From NCBI GenBank assembly GCA_900769075.1, contig CAAGFE010000057.1:1-44586 (forward strand): 44,586 nucleotides of DNA, written 5' to 3'. The DNA is from Clostridia bacterium (GTDB lineage Bacteria; Bacillota; Clostridia; Christensenellales; Aristaeellaceae). Of the stretch, positions 32,688-41,691 are shown one piece after another (position 1 is the first letter of the stretch; each line of letters starts with the position of its first letter). The notes beneath the pieces are model-generated. The model was not told where the DNA came from. It worked only from the letters and a program-made list of their open reading frames with translations, and did no database searches. A program made the translations under genes and the position numbers.

Positions 32688-34180
32688 AGCAGCTGAGCAT
32701 CTGCGTCACCCCGGACAGCCGGGCGCACTTTGAGAATCATGGGGATTTCTGCGTTGGCACGGGCCGGATGGGCCTGGCGCTGCACAAGGAGTACCACGAC
32801 CAGCTTGCCCAGGTGCAGGCACTCTGCCATTTCCGGCATATCCGCGGGCATGGCCTGTTCTGCGATGACATGGCGATCTACGAGCCCTGCACCGATGCGG
32901 AGGGCGTGGAGCACGTCAGCTACAACTTCACCTACCTTGACCGGGTGATGGATGATTACCGCGCCCTGGGGCTGAAACCCTTCCTTGAATTGGGCTTCAT
33001 GCCGGAAAAGCTGGCCAGCGGTACGCAGACCATCTTCTACTGGCGGGGCAACACCACGCCGCCCGCCGATCACCACCGCTGGGCGGAGCTGATCAAGGCC
33101 ACGCTGCGCCACCTGGCGGAGCGGTATGGGGAGGACGAGGTGTCCGCCTGGCCCTGTGAGGTCTGGAACGAGCCGAATCTCTCAGGCTTCTGGGAAAACG
33201 CGGATGAGGCCGCCTATCATCAGCTGTACAAGACCTCCGTTCTTGCGGTGAAGGAAGTGCTGCCCCGCATGCGCGTCGGCGGCCCGGCCATCTGCGGCGG
33301 CGCTCATTCTCTGGATTGGGTGCGGAATTTCCTGTCCTTCTGCCGGGACGAGCACCTTCCCGTGGATTTCGTCACCCGCCATGCCTACATGGGCCAGGAT
33401 CCCCAACATCAGGGGCGTTACCTCTACCATACCATGCGCACCGTGGATTCCATCCTGGAGGAGATGCAATCCACCCGCGACGTCATTGATTCCTTCCCGG
33501 AATACGCGGGGATGGAGCTGCATGTCACCGAGTTCAATACCTCCTACCATCCCTTCTGCCCCATCCACGATACCAACTACAACGCCGCGCTGATCGCCGG
33601 GCTCCTCAGCCGCCTGGGCGACGTGTGCGCGTCCTATTCCTACTGGACCTTCGGCGATGTGTTTGAGGAGCAGGGCGTACCCAGCCGGCCCTTCCACGGC
33701 GGCTTCGGCATGATGGCGAATCAGTGCATCCCCAAGCCGACGCTGTGGACATTCCATTTTTTCAACGGCATGAAGGGCGATTGCGTCCACCGGGACGAGC
33801 ACTGCCTGATCGTCCGCAGGGCCGACGGCTCCTACGAGGGCGTCGCCTGGAATATCGCCCGGGAAACGCGTGAATCCCTTTCTCTCGCGCTGGAACTGCC
33901 CCTGGAAGGGCCGTGCGTCCTGACCACGGAAACGGTGGACGAAACCACTTGTAATCCGCTCAAGGCCTGGCATGACATGGGTGAGCCTGCAACCCTGACC
34001 GATGCGCAGCTGCGCTTCCTGCGCCAGGCGGGCACACCCCTGTGCGGGACGGCACAGCTGGAGGGCGCCAAGGCTGAACTGACGCTGCGGGAGAACGCCG
34101 TGGTGCGCTTCACCGTGAAGCAGCTTTCGCCCTGCCGGGAGGAGGGCTACGATTACAGCTGGTACACCGACCACCGCTGA
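32684..34180 (+). CDS. Glycoside hydrolase family 39 (beta-xylosidase-like)
   Basis: A 498-residue retaining glycosidase with a (beta/alpha)8 barrel and a C-terminal beta-sandwich. The acid/base is E163 in VWNEPNLS and the nucleophile is E283 in VTEFNTS. The N-terminal FRHIRGHGLFCDDM is characteristic of GH39 xylosidases. There is no signal peptide, so it would act on imported oligosaccharides. Its ATG overlaps the MBL-fold gene's stop by 4 bases. Confidence 0.9.
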   Translation: MKQLSICVTPDSRAHFENHGDFCVGTGRMGLALHKEYHDQLAQVQALCHFRHIRGHGLFCDDMAIYEPCTDAEGVEHVSYNFTYLDRVMDDYRALGLKPFLELGFMPEKLASGTQTIFYWRGNTTPPADHHRWAELIKATLRHLAERYGEDEVSAWPCEVWNEPNLSGFWENADEAAYHQLYKTSVLAVKEVLPRMRVGGPAICGGAHSLDWVRNFLSFCRDEHLPVDFVTRHAYMGQDPQHQGRYLYHTMRTVDSILEEMQSTRDVIDSFPEYAGMELHVTEFNTSYHPFCPIHDTNYNAALIAGLLSRLGDVCASYSYWTFGDVFEEQGVPSRPFHGGFGMMANQCIPKPTLWTFHFFNGMKGDCVHRDEHCLIVRRADGSYEGVAWNIARETRESLSLALELPLEGPCVLTTETVDETTCNPLKAWHDMGEPATLTDAQLRFLRQAGTPLCGTAQLEGAKAELTLRENAVVRFTVKQLSPCREEGYDYSWYTDHR

Positions 34181-34189
34181 GGACAGCAA

Positions 34190-34223
34190 AAGGCCGCGCA
34201 GCCTGAGGATCCTGCGCGGCCTT
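34190..34223. terminator. Convergent terminator, GH39 and glnN
   Basis: A perfect 12-bp stem (AAGGCCGCGCAG and complement) with a 10-nt loop; TTTT on the minus strand makes it the glnN terminator. Confidence 0.8.
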
Positions 34224-34233
34224 CGGTATGTCA

Positions 34234-36315
34234 TTACACGTTGAACAGCAGATCGTCGTAAGTGGGGAAGGGCCAGTATTCCTTGCCGACCAGGGTTTCC
34301 AGGTCATCGGCCACCTCACGCACCTTCGACATGGCAGGGATGACGATGTAGCGCTCGTATTGCGCGTTCTCCAGGGCGTTGTCGGTGTGCTTTGTCGCCA
34401 GGATCGCCTCCCGCAGGTTGTTGATGGTGTCAAAGAGCTTCTCGTTGCGCTCGGTGACCATCTTCAGCAGCCGCGCTTCGGCAACCGGCTCCACGCCTGC
34501 CTCGCGGATGTCCCGCACAATGCGGCCCATTTCACCGGCGAATTTCGCACAGGCCGGGAAGATCTCCCGTTCCGCCATCATCAGGCAGGTTTCGGCCTCA
34601 ATATTGATGGCCTTGGCGTAGTATTCCAGGCTGATTTCGTAGCGGGAGCGCAGCTCTGCCAGGCTGTAAATCCCCTGACGGGTGAAGAGCGCCACGTTCT
34701 TCTCGTCCAGGAGATGGGGGAGGGCATCCACCGTGCTGGCGTAATTCGGAAGACCGCGGCGGGCGGCCTCTTCCACCCATGCGTCCGCGTAGCCGTTGCC
34801 GTTGAAGATGACCCGGCTGTGCTGGCGCAGGCTGCGGACGATCAGGTCGTGGAGCGCGGTGCGGAAGTCATCGGCCTGCTCCAGCTCGTCGGCGAACGCC
34901 ATCAGCACATCTGCAACGATGGTGTTGAGGGTCACGTTGGTTTCCGCGATAGAAGCGCTGGAACCCAGGCTGCGGAACTCGAACTTATTGCCCGTAAAGG
35001 CAAAGGGCGAGGTGCGGTTGCGGTCGGTGTTGTCCTGGGGGAATTTCGGCAGCACGCTGACGCCGATTTCCAGGTCCTTGCGGGCGGCGGCGTGGTATTC
35101 GCTGTCGCTGATCAGGCTGTCCACGATGGCGGTCAGCTCGTCGCCCAGGAAGATGGAGATGATGGCGGGGGGCGCCTCGCAGGCGCCAAGGCGGTGATCG
35201 TTGCCGGCGGAAGCGGTGGAGATGCGCAGCAGATCGGCATGTTCGTCCACCGCCTTGATCATCGCGGTCAGGAAGAGCAGGAACTGCGCCGAGGAAGCCG
35301 GGTCATTGCCGGGCTCCAACAGGTTGTAGCCCGTATTGGTGGACATGGACCAGTTGTTGTGCTTGCCGGAGCCGTTCACGCCTGCAAAGGGCTTCTCATG
35401 CAGCAGGCACACCAGGCCATGGCGCAGCGCCACTTTTTTCATCATCTCCATGGTGAGCTGATTGTGATCGGTGGCCAGGGTGGTCACGGAATAAATGGGG
35501 GCCATCTCGTGCTGGGCGGGAGCGGCCTCGTTGTGCTCGGTTTTCGCCAGCACACCCAGCTTCCACAGCTCCTCGTCCAGTTCGGTCATGAAGGCTTTCA
35601 CCCGGGGCTTGATCGCGCCGGAGTAATGATCGTCCAGCTCCTGGCCCTTGGGCGGCTTTGCGCCAAAGAGCGTCCGCCCGGTGAAAATCAGATCCTTGCG
35701 CTGGTCATAGAGCTTCTTGTCCACCAGGAAGTACTCCTGCTCCGGGCCGACGGTGGAGGTGACGCAGGTCGCGTCCCGCCCGAAGAGCTTCAGGATGCGA
35801 ACGGCCTGCTTGTTCAGCGCTTCCATGGAGCGCAGCAGGGGGGTCTTGGCGTCCAGCGCTTCGCCGCTGTAGGAGCAGAAGGCCGTGGGGATACACAGCA
35901 CGCCGTCCTTGATGAAGGCGTAGCTGGTGGGATCCCAGGCGGTGTAGCCGCGGGCCTCGAAGGTGGCGCGCAGCCCGCCGGAGGGGAAGGAGGAGGCGTC
36001 GCTTTCGCCGTGCACCAGTTCCTTGCCGGAGAACTCCAGGATGATCTTGCCGTTCTCCCGGGGGCTGATGAAGCTGTCGTGCTTTTCGGCGGTGACGCCG
36101 TTCATCGGCTGGAACCAGTGGGTGTAATGGGTCACGCCCTTTTCCACCGCCCAGTCGCGCATGGCGCAGGCAACGATGTTTGCTACCTCGGGGTTGAGCG
36201 GGCGCCCGTCAGCGATGGTCTTGTGCAGCGCTTTGTAGGTATCCTTGGGCAGACGCCGCTGCATCACCTCGTCGCTGAACACGTTGATGCCAAAGAGTTC
36301 TTCCAGTCGGGACAT
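34234..36315 (-). CDS. glnN: Glutamine synthetase type III
   Basis: A 693-residue GSIII, the long form found in Bacteroidetes, cyanobacteria and Clostridia. It makes glutamine from glutamate, ammonia and ATP in the cytoplasm. The N-terminal family signature runs from FGINVFSDEVMQRRLP; the catalytic core has VTHYTHWFQPMNG, SSFPSGGLRATFEARGY, VGPEQEYFLVDKKLY, HGLVCLLHEKPFAGVNGSGKHNNWS in overlapping blocks, and NRTSPFAFTGNKFEFR. AGGAGG lies 6 nt before the ATG at 36315. A leader of about 110 nt carries two hairpins. Confidence 0.95.
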   Translation of the reverse strand: MSRLEELFGINVFSDEVMQRRLPKDTYKALHKTIADGRPLNPEVANIVACAMRDWAVEKGVTHYTHWFQPMNGVTAEKHDSFISPRENGKIILEFSGKELVHGESDASSFPSGGLRATFEARGYTAWDPTSYAFIKDGVLCIPTAFCSYSGEALDAKTPLLRSMEALNKQAVRILKLFGRDATCVTSTVGPEQEYFLVDKKLYDQRKDLIFTGRTLFGAKPPKGQELDDHYSGAIKPRVKAFMTELDEELWKLGVLAKTEHNEAAPAQHEMAPIYSVTTLATDHNQLTMEMMKKVALRHGLVCLLHEKPFAGVNGSGKHNNWSMSTNTGYNLLEPGNDPASSAQFLLFLTAMIKAVDEHADLLRISTASAGNDHRLGACEAPPAIISIFLGDELTAIVDSLISDSEYHAAARKDLEIGVSVLPKFPQDNTDRNRTSPFAFTGNKFEFRSLGSSASIAETNVTLNTIVADVLMAFADELEQADDFRTALHDLIVRSLRQHSRVIFNGNGYADAWVEEAARRGLPNYASTVDALPHLLDEKNVALFTRQGIYSLAELRSRYEISLEYYAKAINIEAETCLMMAEREIFPACAKFAGEMGRIVRDIREAGVEPVAEARLLKMVTERNEKLFDTINNLREAILATKHTDNALENAQYERYIVIPAMSKVREVADDLETLVGKEYWPFPTYDDLLFNV

Positions 36316-36336
36316 GGGCAACCTCCTGCTTTCAGA

Positions 36337-36419
36337 CGGAGACAAGCTCCGGAAGAATCGGCTGTAAAAAGGAATAGATGCCGCGAGAATGCATCATTAT
36401 GGAGATTCTCACAGCATCC
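36337..36419 (-). promoter_or_regulatory. Structured leader of glnN
   Basis: A 14-bp stem with two G-U pairs and a 14-nt loop (36378-36419) begins close to the transcription start and is followed by CTATTCCTTTTT, like an attenuator. A second hairpin, CGGAG/CTCCG with a 5-nt loop (36337-36351), lies before the Shine-Dalgarno site. Confidence 0.5.
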
Positions 36420-36434
36420 GCTGGCAACAAAAGA

Positions 36435-36463
36435 AGTATAGTGGATGCGCGCCAGTTTGTCAA
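36435..36463 (-). promoter_or_regulatory. Promoter for glnN
   Basis: Consensus TTGACA (36458-36463) and TATACT (36435-36440), 17 nt apart. Confidence 0.8.
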
Positions 36464-36536
36464 GGCATTTCCGCCGCACCTGCCAAAGGCAAATTGGGCA
36501 ATTTTCTTTTTCTGCCTGTTCAAAACCGTGAGAATA

Positions 36537-36545
36537 TGTTATAAT
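36537..36545 (+). promoter_or_regulatory. Extended -10 promoter for yerC operon
   Basis: TGTTATAAT is an extended -10 element; no good -35 is visible, which fits that class. It lies 41 bases before the yerC start. Confidence 0.6.
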
Positions 36546-36586
36546 GAATGCATGCGTATGTTAAAGCGTGAAAGGAGCGCTCCGCC

Positions 36587-36892
36587 ATGTTTGAGCCGAA
36601 GATCAAAACCGAGCAGACCGACCTGCTGATGGAGGCTGTCCTGAAGCTGAGCTCTGCCGAGGATGCATACCGCTTCTTTGAAGACATCTGTACCATCGCC
36701 GAGGTGAAAAGCATGGCCCAGCGCATCGAGGTGGCACGGCTTCTGCGGGCAGGGGTGACCTATCAGGAGATCGCCCGGGAAACGGGTGCGTCCTCCGCCA
36801 CCATCAGCCGGGTCAACCGGGCGCTGCTCTACGGCGCGGATGGCTATCGCCGCGTGCTGGATGCCATGGATGCGCCTTCCCCCGAAGCATGA
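36587..36892 (+). CDS. YerC/YecD family TrpR-related protein
   Basis: A 101-residue helix-turn-helix protein related to the tryptophan repressor. The N-terminal helices include FFEDICTIAEVKSMAQRIEVARLL and the HTH is VTYQEIARETGASSATISRVNRAL. Bacillus YerC lies next to pcrB-pcrA-ligA, and here the gene precedes pcrA and ligA, so the arrangement is conserved. AAAGGAG is 9 nt upstream. The DNA target and any effector are unknown. Confidence 0.92.
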   Translation: MFEPKIKTEQTDLLMEAVLKLSSAEDAYRFFEDICTIAEVKSMAQRIEVARLLRAGVTYQEIARETGASSATISRVNRALLYGADGYRRVLDAMDAPSPEA

Positions 36893-36938
36893 CGCCCTCT
36901 CCGTTCCCTGATTGCAGAAACATGTATGAGGTAATCGT

Positions 36939-39227
36939 ATGGATCTGAGTATGCTCAATCCCCAGCAGCGCCTGGCTGCTGAAACCCTGGAAGGCCCTGT
37001 GCTGATTCTGGCAGGCGCGGGCTCCGGCAAGACCCGTGCCCTGACCTGCCGCGTGGCGAACCTGCTTGATCATGGTGTTCCTGCGTGGAATATCCTGGCC
37101 CTGACCTTTACCAACAAGGCCGCTAAGGAGATGAAGGAGCGCATTGCCAACCTCGTGGGCGATTCGGCGGAGGAAGCGTGGATCTCCACCTTCCATTCCA
37201 CTTGCGCCAGGATTCTTCGCCGCGATATTGAAAAGCTGGGGTATACCCGCTCTTTTGTTATTTATGATGAGGACGATCAGAAAGCGGTGCTGAAGGAAAT
37301 CCTGAAGCGGCTGAACATCGACGAGAAGTACCTGCCCATCCGGGAGCTTTCTGCCAAAATTTCCGATGCGAAGAACAAGCTGATGGGCCCGGATGAATGG
37401 TTTGGCGAGTCGGAAAAGGACTACCGCTGCCAGATGATCCATAACGTCTTTGTGGAGTACGAAACCCGCCTGAAGGCCAACAACGCCCTGGATTTTGACG
37501 ATTTGCTGGTCAAGACCCTGGAACTGCTGGCGGATCATCCGCCGGTGCTGGAAAGCTACCGCAAGCGCTTCCGCTATGTCATGGTGGACGAGTACCAGGA
37601 TACCAACTATGCCCAGTATATGATGATCAAGCTCATCACCGACGAGAGCCGAAACCTCTGCGTCGTGGGCGACGACGATCAGTCCATCTACGGCTGGCGC
37701 GGCGCGGACATTCGCAATATCCTCGACTTCGAGAAGGATTATCCCGACGCGACGGTCATCAAGCTGGAACAGAATTACCGCTCCACCGCCAACATCCTGG
37801 ATGCGGCCAACCAGGTGATTGCCCACAACGCGGGCCGCAAGGAAAAGGCTCTGTGGACGGAGAAGGGCGAGGGGGAAGCCATCCGCCTCTTCGCCGCGGG
37901 CGATGAGCGGGACGAAGCCGCCTGGGTGGCTGACCGCATCCGCCAGCTCAGCCGCCAGGGCGAGAGCTACGGGAATACCGCCGTTCTCTACCGCACCAAC
38001 GCCCAGTCCCGCGTGGTGGAAGAGATGCTGATGCGCTCGTCCATCCCGTATAAGGTTTTCGGCGGACAGAAGTTCTATGACCGCAAGGAAGTCCGCGATG
38101 TGGTGGCCTATCTGCGCGTGATGGTCAACCCGGCGGACGATGTCAGCCTGCGCCGCATCATCAACGTGCCCAAGCGCGCCATCGGGGACAGCACCGTCCA
38201 GGAACTGATGCAGCATGCGCTGGAAAACGATATTCCCCTGTACAGCGTCCTCAGCGACCTGCCGGAGAGCCTTGGCTCCCGTCCGCGCAAGTGCGTGAGC
38301 GAGTTCTTCATGCTCATGACCATGCTGATGGCCATGAAGGAAGCCATGCCGGTGGGGGAGTTCGTGCCCCTGCTGGTGGAAAAGACCGGCCTCCTGGCCC
38401 AGTACCGGAAGGAAGACACCGACGAGGCCCGTTCCCGGGTGGAAAATATCCAGGAATTCCTCGGCGCGGTGGAGGAATACTGCAAGTCCACCGAGAATCC
38501 GACGCTGGAGGATTACCTGGAGAACGTGTCCCTCGTCACGGACCTGGATCAGGCGGAGGATCAGGGCCGGGGCTACGTCACCCTGATGACCCTCCACTCC
38601 GCCAAGGGCCTGGAGTTCCCCAACGTGTTCTTGACCGGCCTGGAAGAGGGCATTTTCCCCTCCAGCCGCAGCCTTTCCGATGATGAGCGCATGGAGGAAG
38701 AGCGCCGCTTGTGCTATGTGGGCATTACCCGTGCCCAAAGGCGGCTCTTTCTTTCCCGCGCCCAGCAGCGCATGCTGTATAACCAGGTGAATCACAACGC
38801 GCCCAGCCGCTTCCTGGAGGAAATCCCGGCCCGATTGCTGGTGGATGATATGGCGGCGATGAACGCCACCTTCGGCAATCGGGGGCAGACCCAGCCCCGG
38901 GGCCGCGGAGGCTATGCCAGCCGGCAGAATCGGCAGGCGGCTGTCCGGCCCGGCATGGGGGCGGGCAGCTCAGCCGGCATCGGCGGGCTGAACATTCCCG
39001 GTGTGCAGAAGGGGTTTGTGGCCTCTGCGGCCCGCGGCGCGGCGACCAATGTGATGCAGAACCTCTACAAGCCCGGCGACCGGGTGCGCCATCTCAAATT
39101 CGGCGAGGGAAATGTGGTGTCTGTCACCGGCAGCGGCGCCCAGGCCCGAATCAGGATTGAATTTACCGCCTATGGGACGAAGGAATTCGCCCTGTCCGTC
39201 GTGCCCATCGTCAAGCTGGAGGATTAA
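36939..39227 (+). CDS. pcrA: ATP-dependent DNA helicase PcrA (UvrD/Rep)
   Basis: A 762-residue superfamily 1 helicase that unwinds DNA 3' to 5' in repair and plasmid replication and clears RNA polymerase. Motifs: Q motif LNPQQRLAAE, Walker A GAGSGKT, Ia TFTNKAAKEMKER, II DEYQDTNY, III GDDDQSIYGWRGAD, IV-VI with TLHSAKGLEFPNVF and YVGITRAQRRL. The C-terminal Tudor-like RNA-polymerase-binding domain is present (YKPGDRVRHLKFGEGNV). GAGG lies 7 nt upstream. ligA follows by 3 bases. Confidence 0.97.
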   Translation: MDLSMLNPQQRLAAETLEGPVLILAGAGSGKTRALTCRVANLLDHGVPAWNILALTFTNKAAKEMKERIANLVGDSAEEAWISTFHSTCARILRRDIEKLGYTRSFVIYDEDDQKAVLKEILKRLNIDEKYLPIRELSAKISDAKNKLMGPDEWFGESEKDYRCQMIHNVFVEYETRLKANNALDFDDLLVKTLELLADHPPVLESYRKRFRYVMVDEYQDTNYAQYMMIKLITDESRNLCVVGDDDQSIYGWRGADIRNILDFEKDYPDATVIKLEQNYRSTANILDAANQVIAHNAGRKEKALWTEKGEGEAIRLFAAGDERDEAAWVADRIRQLSRQGESYGNTAVLYRTNAQSRVVEEMLMRSSIPYKVFGGQKFYDRKEVRDVVAYLRVMVNPADDVSLRRIINVPKRAIGDSTVQELMQHALENDIPLYSVLSDLPESLGSRPRKCVSEFFMLMTMLMAMKEAMPVGEFVPLLVEKTGLLAQYRKEDTDEARSRVENIQEFLGAVEEYCKSTENPTLEDYLENVSLVTDLDQAEDQGRGYVTLMTLHSAKGLEFPNVFLTGLEEGIFPSSRSLSDDERMEEERRLCYVGITRAQRRLFLSRAQQRMLYNQVNHNAPSRFLEEIPARLLVDDMAAMNATFGNRGQTQPRGRGGYASRQNRQAAVRPGMGAGSSAGIGGLNIPGVQKGFVASAARGAATNVMQNLYKPGDRVRHLKFGEGNVVSVTGSGAQARIRIEFTAYGTKEFALSVVPIVKLED

Positions 39228-39230
39228 GCC

Positions 39231-41195
39231 ATGACCGACCTGACTGCCCAGATGCGTCCCCTGGTGGACAGGCTCAACGAAGCAGCCCGCGCCTACTACT
39301 ATTCCGCCGAACCGGTCATGTCCGACAAGGATTATGACGCGATGTATGACCAGCTGCTTCGGATGGAAAGGGAATCCGGCCTGACGCTGCCGGACAGCCC
39401 GACCCATCGCGTCGGCGCGGAAGCACTGACCGCCTTCGAACCCCACACCCATATCAATCGCCTTTGGTCGATGGACAAGGTGCAGAGCATTGAGGCGCTG
39501 GACGAGTGGGTGAAACGCACCGAAAAGCTGGCGGGCCGCAGCGATCTGACCTACTATGTGGAGTACAAGTTTGACGGTTTGACCCTGAACCTGACCTACC
39601 GGGACGGCGTGCTGATTCAGGCGGCAACCCGCGGCAACGGCGTAACCGGCGAGGCGATTCTGCCCCAGGCCCGCACCATCCGCTCCGTGCCGCTGACGAT
39701 TCCCTACAAGGGCCTGCTGGAGGTCCAGGGCGAGTGCATCATGCGTCTGTCTGCGCTGGAAAAGTACAACGAAACCGCATCCGAACCGCTGAAAAACGCC
39801 CGGAATGCCGCTGCCGGGGCCCTTCGCAACCTGGATCCCGCCGTGACGGCTTCCCGCCGCCTGGACGCGTTCTTCTACCAGATCGGCACGATCGAAAATC
39901 CGCCCTATGACGATCAGCCGGGTATGCTGGCCTTTCTGCGGGAAAACGGCTTCCCGGTGAGCGACTACCTGGGCCGTCCCCATGACCGGGACTCCCTGCT
40001 GGCCTGCATCAGGGAAATCGAAACCGCCCGTCCCACCCTGGATTACCTCATCGACGGTGTCCTGATCAAGGTGGGCGACTTTGCCCTGCGCGAACAGATG
40101 GGCTACACCGACCGCTTTCCCCGCTGGGCAGTTGCCTACAAGTTTGAAGCCGAGGAAACCACGACCATCCTGCGGGAAGTCACCTGGGAGCTGGGCCGCA
40201 CCGGCAAGCTCACGCCCCTGGCCCATGTGGAGCCTGTTGATTTCTATGGCGTGACTGTCCGCAAGGCCACGCTGAACAATTTCGGGGACATCCAGCGCAA
40301 GCGGGTGGCCATCGGCGCGCAGGTGTGGATTCGCCGCTCCAACGACGTGATCCCTGAGATCACCGGGCGCGTCGGCGAACCGGCGGAGGGGGAAATCGCG
40401 ATCCTTCCGCCGACCCATTGCCCCGCCTGCGGAAGCCCGCTGGTGGCGCGCGGCGCGCATCTGTTCTGCATGAACCGGGCGAGCTGCCGTCCCCAGGCCA
40501 TCGCCCGCATGACCCACTTTGCCAGCCGGGAAGCCATGGATATCGAGGGGCTGAGCGAAAAGACCATCGCCCAGCTCTATGACCAGATGGACATCCGCGA
40601 CTGCGCCGACCTGTATCATATTACCCTGGAGGAGGCCCTGAGCCTGGAAGGCTTCAAGGAGCGCAAGGGTCAGAAATTGCTCAAAGCGCTGGAAGCCTCC
40701 AAGCACTGCACGCTGGATGCCTTCCTCTTTGCCATCGGCATTCCCAATGTGGGCCGAAAAACTGCCCGCGACCTGGCCAACACCTTCGGTACGCTCCAGA
40801 AGGTGCAGGAAGCGACGCTGGAGCAGCTGGTTTCCATCCCTGATGTGGGCGACGTCGTGGCCCAGAGCGTGGCGGAGTTCTTCTCCTTCCCCGAAAACCG
40901 CAGGATGGTGGAGCGCCTGCTGGCGGCGGGTGTGACGCCCCAGGATGCTGCCGGCAAGGCAGAGGGCGTGTTCAGCGGCATGAGCATCGTCGTGACGGGT
41001 ACGCTGCCCACGCTGTCCCGCAAGGATGCGGAGGATCTGATTCGCTCCTGCGGCGGCACTGCGGCTTCTTCCGTCAGCAAAAAAACCGCCTTCGTCGTTG
41101 CGGGCGAGGCGGCCGGTTCCAAACTGACAAAAGCGGAGAGCCTGGGGATTGACGTTATTGACGAGTCAGAGCTGCTCCGCCGCTGCGGCCGTTAA
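39231..41195 (+). CDS. ligA: NAD-dependent DNA ligase
   Basis: A 654-residue ligase that seals nicks with NAD as cofactor. The N-terminal Ia domain has AYYYSAEPVMSDKDYD; the adenylated lysine is K113 in YKFDG; the OB fold, a four-cysteine zinc finger (CPACGSPL to CMNRASC) and HhH region (FAIGIPNVGRKTARDLA) follow; the BRCT domain (FSGMSIVVTGTLPTLSRKDAE) ends the protein. GGAGG is 8 nt upstream, inside pcrA. Its TAA stop shares bases with the stop of the convergent GerQ-like gene. Confidence 0.97.
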   Translation: MTDLTAQMRPLVDRLNEAARAYYYSAEPVMSDKDYDAMYDQLLRMERESGLTLPDSPTHRVGAEALTAFEPHTHINRLWSMDKVQSIEALDEWVKRTEKLAGRSDLTYYVEYKFDGLTLNLTYRDGVLIQAATRGNGVTGEAILPQARTIRSVPLTIPYKGLLEVQGECIMRLSALEKYNETASEPLKNARNAAAGALRNLDPAVTASRRLDAFFYQIGTIENPPYDDQPGMLAFLRENGFPVSDYLGRPHDRDSLLACIREIETARPTLDYLIDGVLIKVGDFALREQMGYTDRFPRWAVAYKFEAEETTTILREVTWELGRTGKLTPLAHVEPVDFYGVTVRKATLNNFGDIQRKRVAIGAQVWIRRSNDVIPEITGRVGEPAEGEIAILPPTHCPACGSPLVARGAHLFCMNRASCRPQAIARMTHFASREAMDIEGLSEKTIAQLYDQMDIRDCADLYHITLEEALSLEGFKERKGQKLLKALEASKHCTLDAFLFAIGIPNVGRKTARDLANTFGTLQKVQEATLEQLVSIPDVGDVVAQSVAEFFSFPENRRMVERLLAAGVTPQDAAGKAEGVFSGMSIVVTGTLPTLSRKDAEDLIRSCGGTAASSVSKKTAFVVAGEAAGSKLTKAESLGIDVIDESELLRRCGR

Positions 41196-41617
41196 AGCCG
41201 CGTGCCGGGATTCCTGCGGGTGACATGGGCATACGCGGCCTGGGAGGGCGTGAACGCGCCTGCCTCTACGGCGGGAATGTCGGGGGAGGTGTCCCCCGGT
41301 ACGGCGTCCTGATCCAGCGGCGGGATGGTCGTGGCGGAGCGGGTTTCAAGGAAGGTGACGAACTTCACCGAGAAGATGTCGCAAACCACGAAACGGGATT
41401 CAAACTCGTCATACAGTACCAGGAACTGGGAGCCGACGTAATACAGCAAGCCCTGACGGCTGGTCAGCCCGTAGGTGCCGATGAGAAATTCTACAATGAC
41501 GTATTTGCCGACATTCTCCTGCAGCACCTGCTGAATGGACCCCTGGAAGGACAATGTGTCAAAGTTTTGATCCGGCGGGACGGAGAACGTATTATTGTTA
41601 TAGCCTGCTTCGCTCAT
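41192..41617 (-). CDS. GerQ-like spore coat protein
   Basis: A 141-residue protein. The core SIQQVLQENVGKYVIVEFL, then GLLYYVGSQFLVLYD and FSVKFVTF, resembles Bacillus GerQ, a coat protein needed for cortex-lytic enzyme SleB/CwlJ function and cross-linked by transglutaminase. A Tyr/Asn-rich N-terminus (SEAGYNNNTF) fits a coat protein. The ATG at 41617 has AAGGAGG 9 nt upstream, whereas the longer in-frame start does not. The C-terminal 50 residues are low-complexity and not GerQ-like. The assignment rests on core similarity. Confidence 0.55.
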   Translation of the reverse strand: MSEAGYNNNTFSVPPDQNFDTLSFQGSIQQVLQENVGKYVIVEFLIGTYGLTSRQGLLYYVGSQFLVLYDEFESRFVVCDIFSVKFVTFLETRSATTIPPLDQDAVPGDTSPDIPAVEAGAFTPSQAAYAHVTRRNPGTRL

Positions 41618-41691
41618 GATGGGTCGCCTCCTTATGCTGGTGCTCCATCTTATGCGCCAAGGGCAGCTTCTATGATGAAAAGAGGAAAGCA

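Noticed and set aside
36337..36419. ANTAR-type double hairpin before glnN
   Set aside because: The loops are 14 and 5 nt, not hexanucleotide loops with the conserved A and G.
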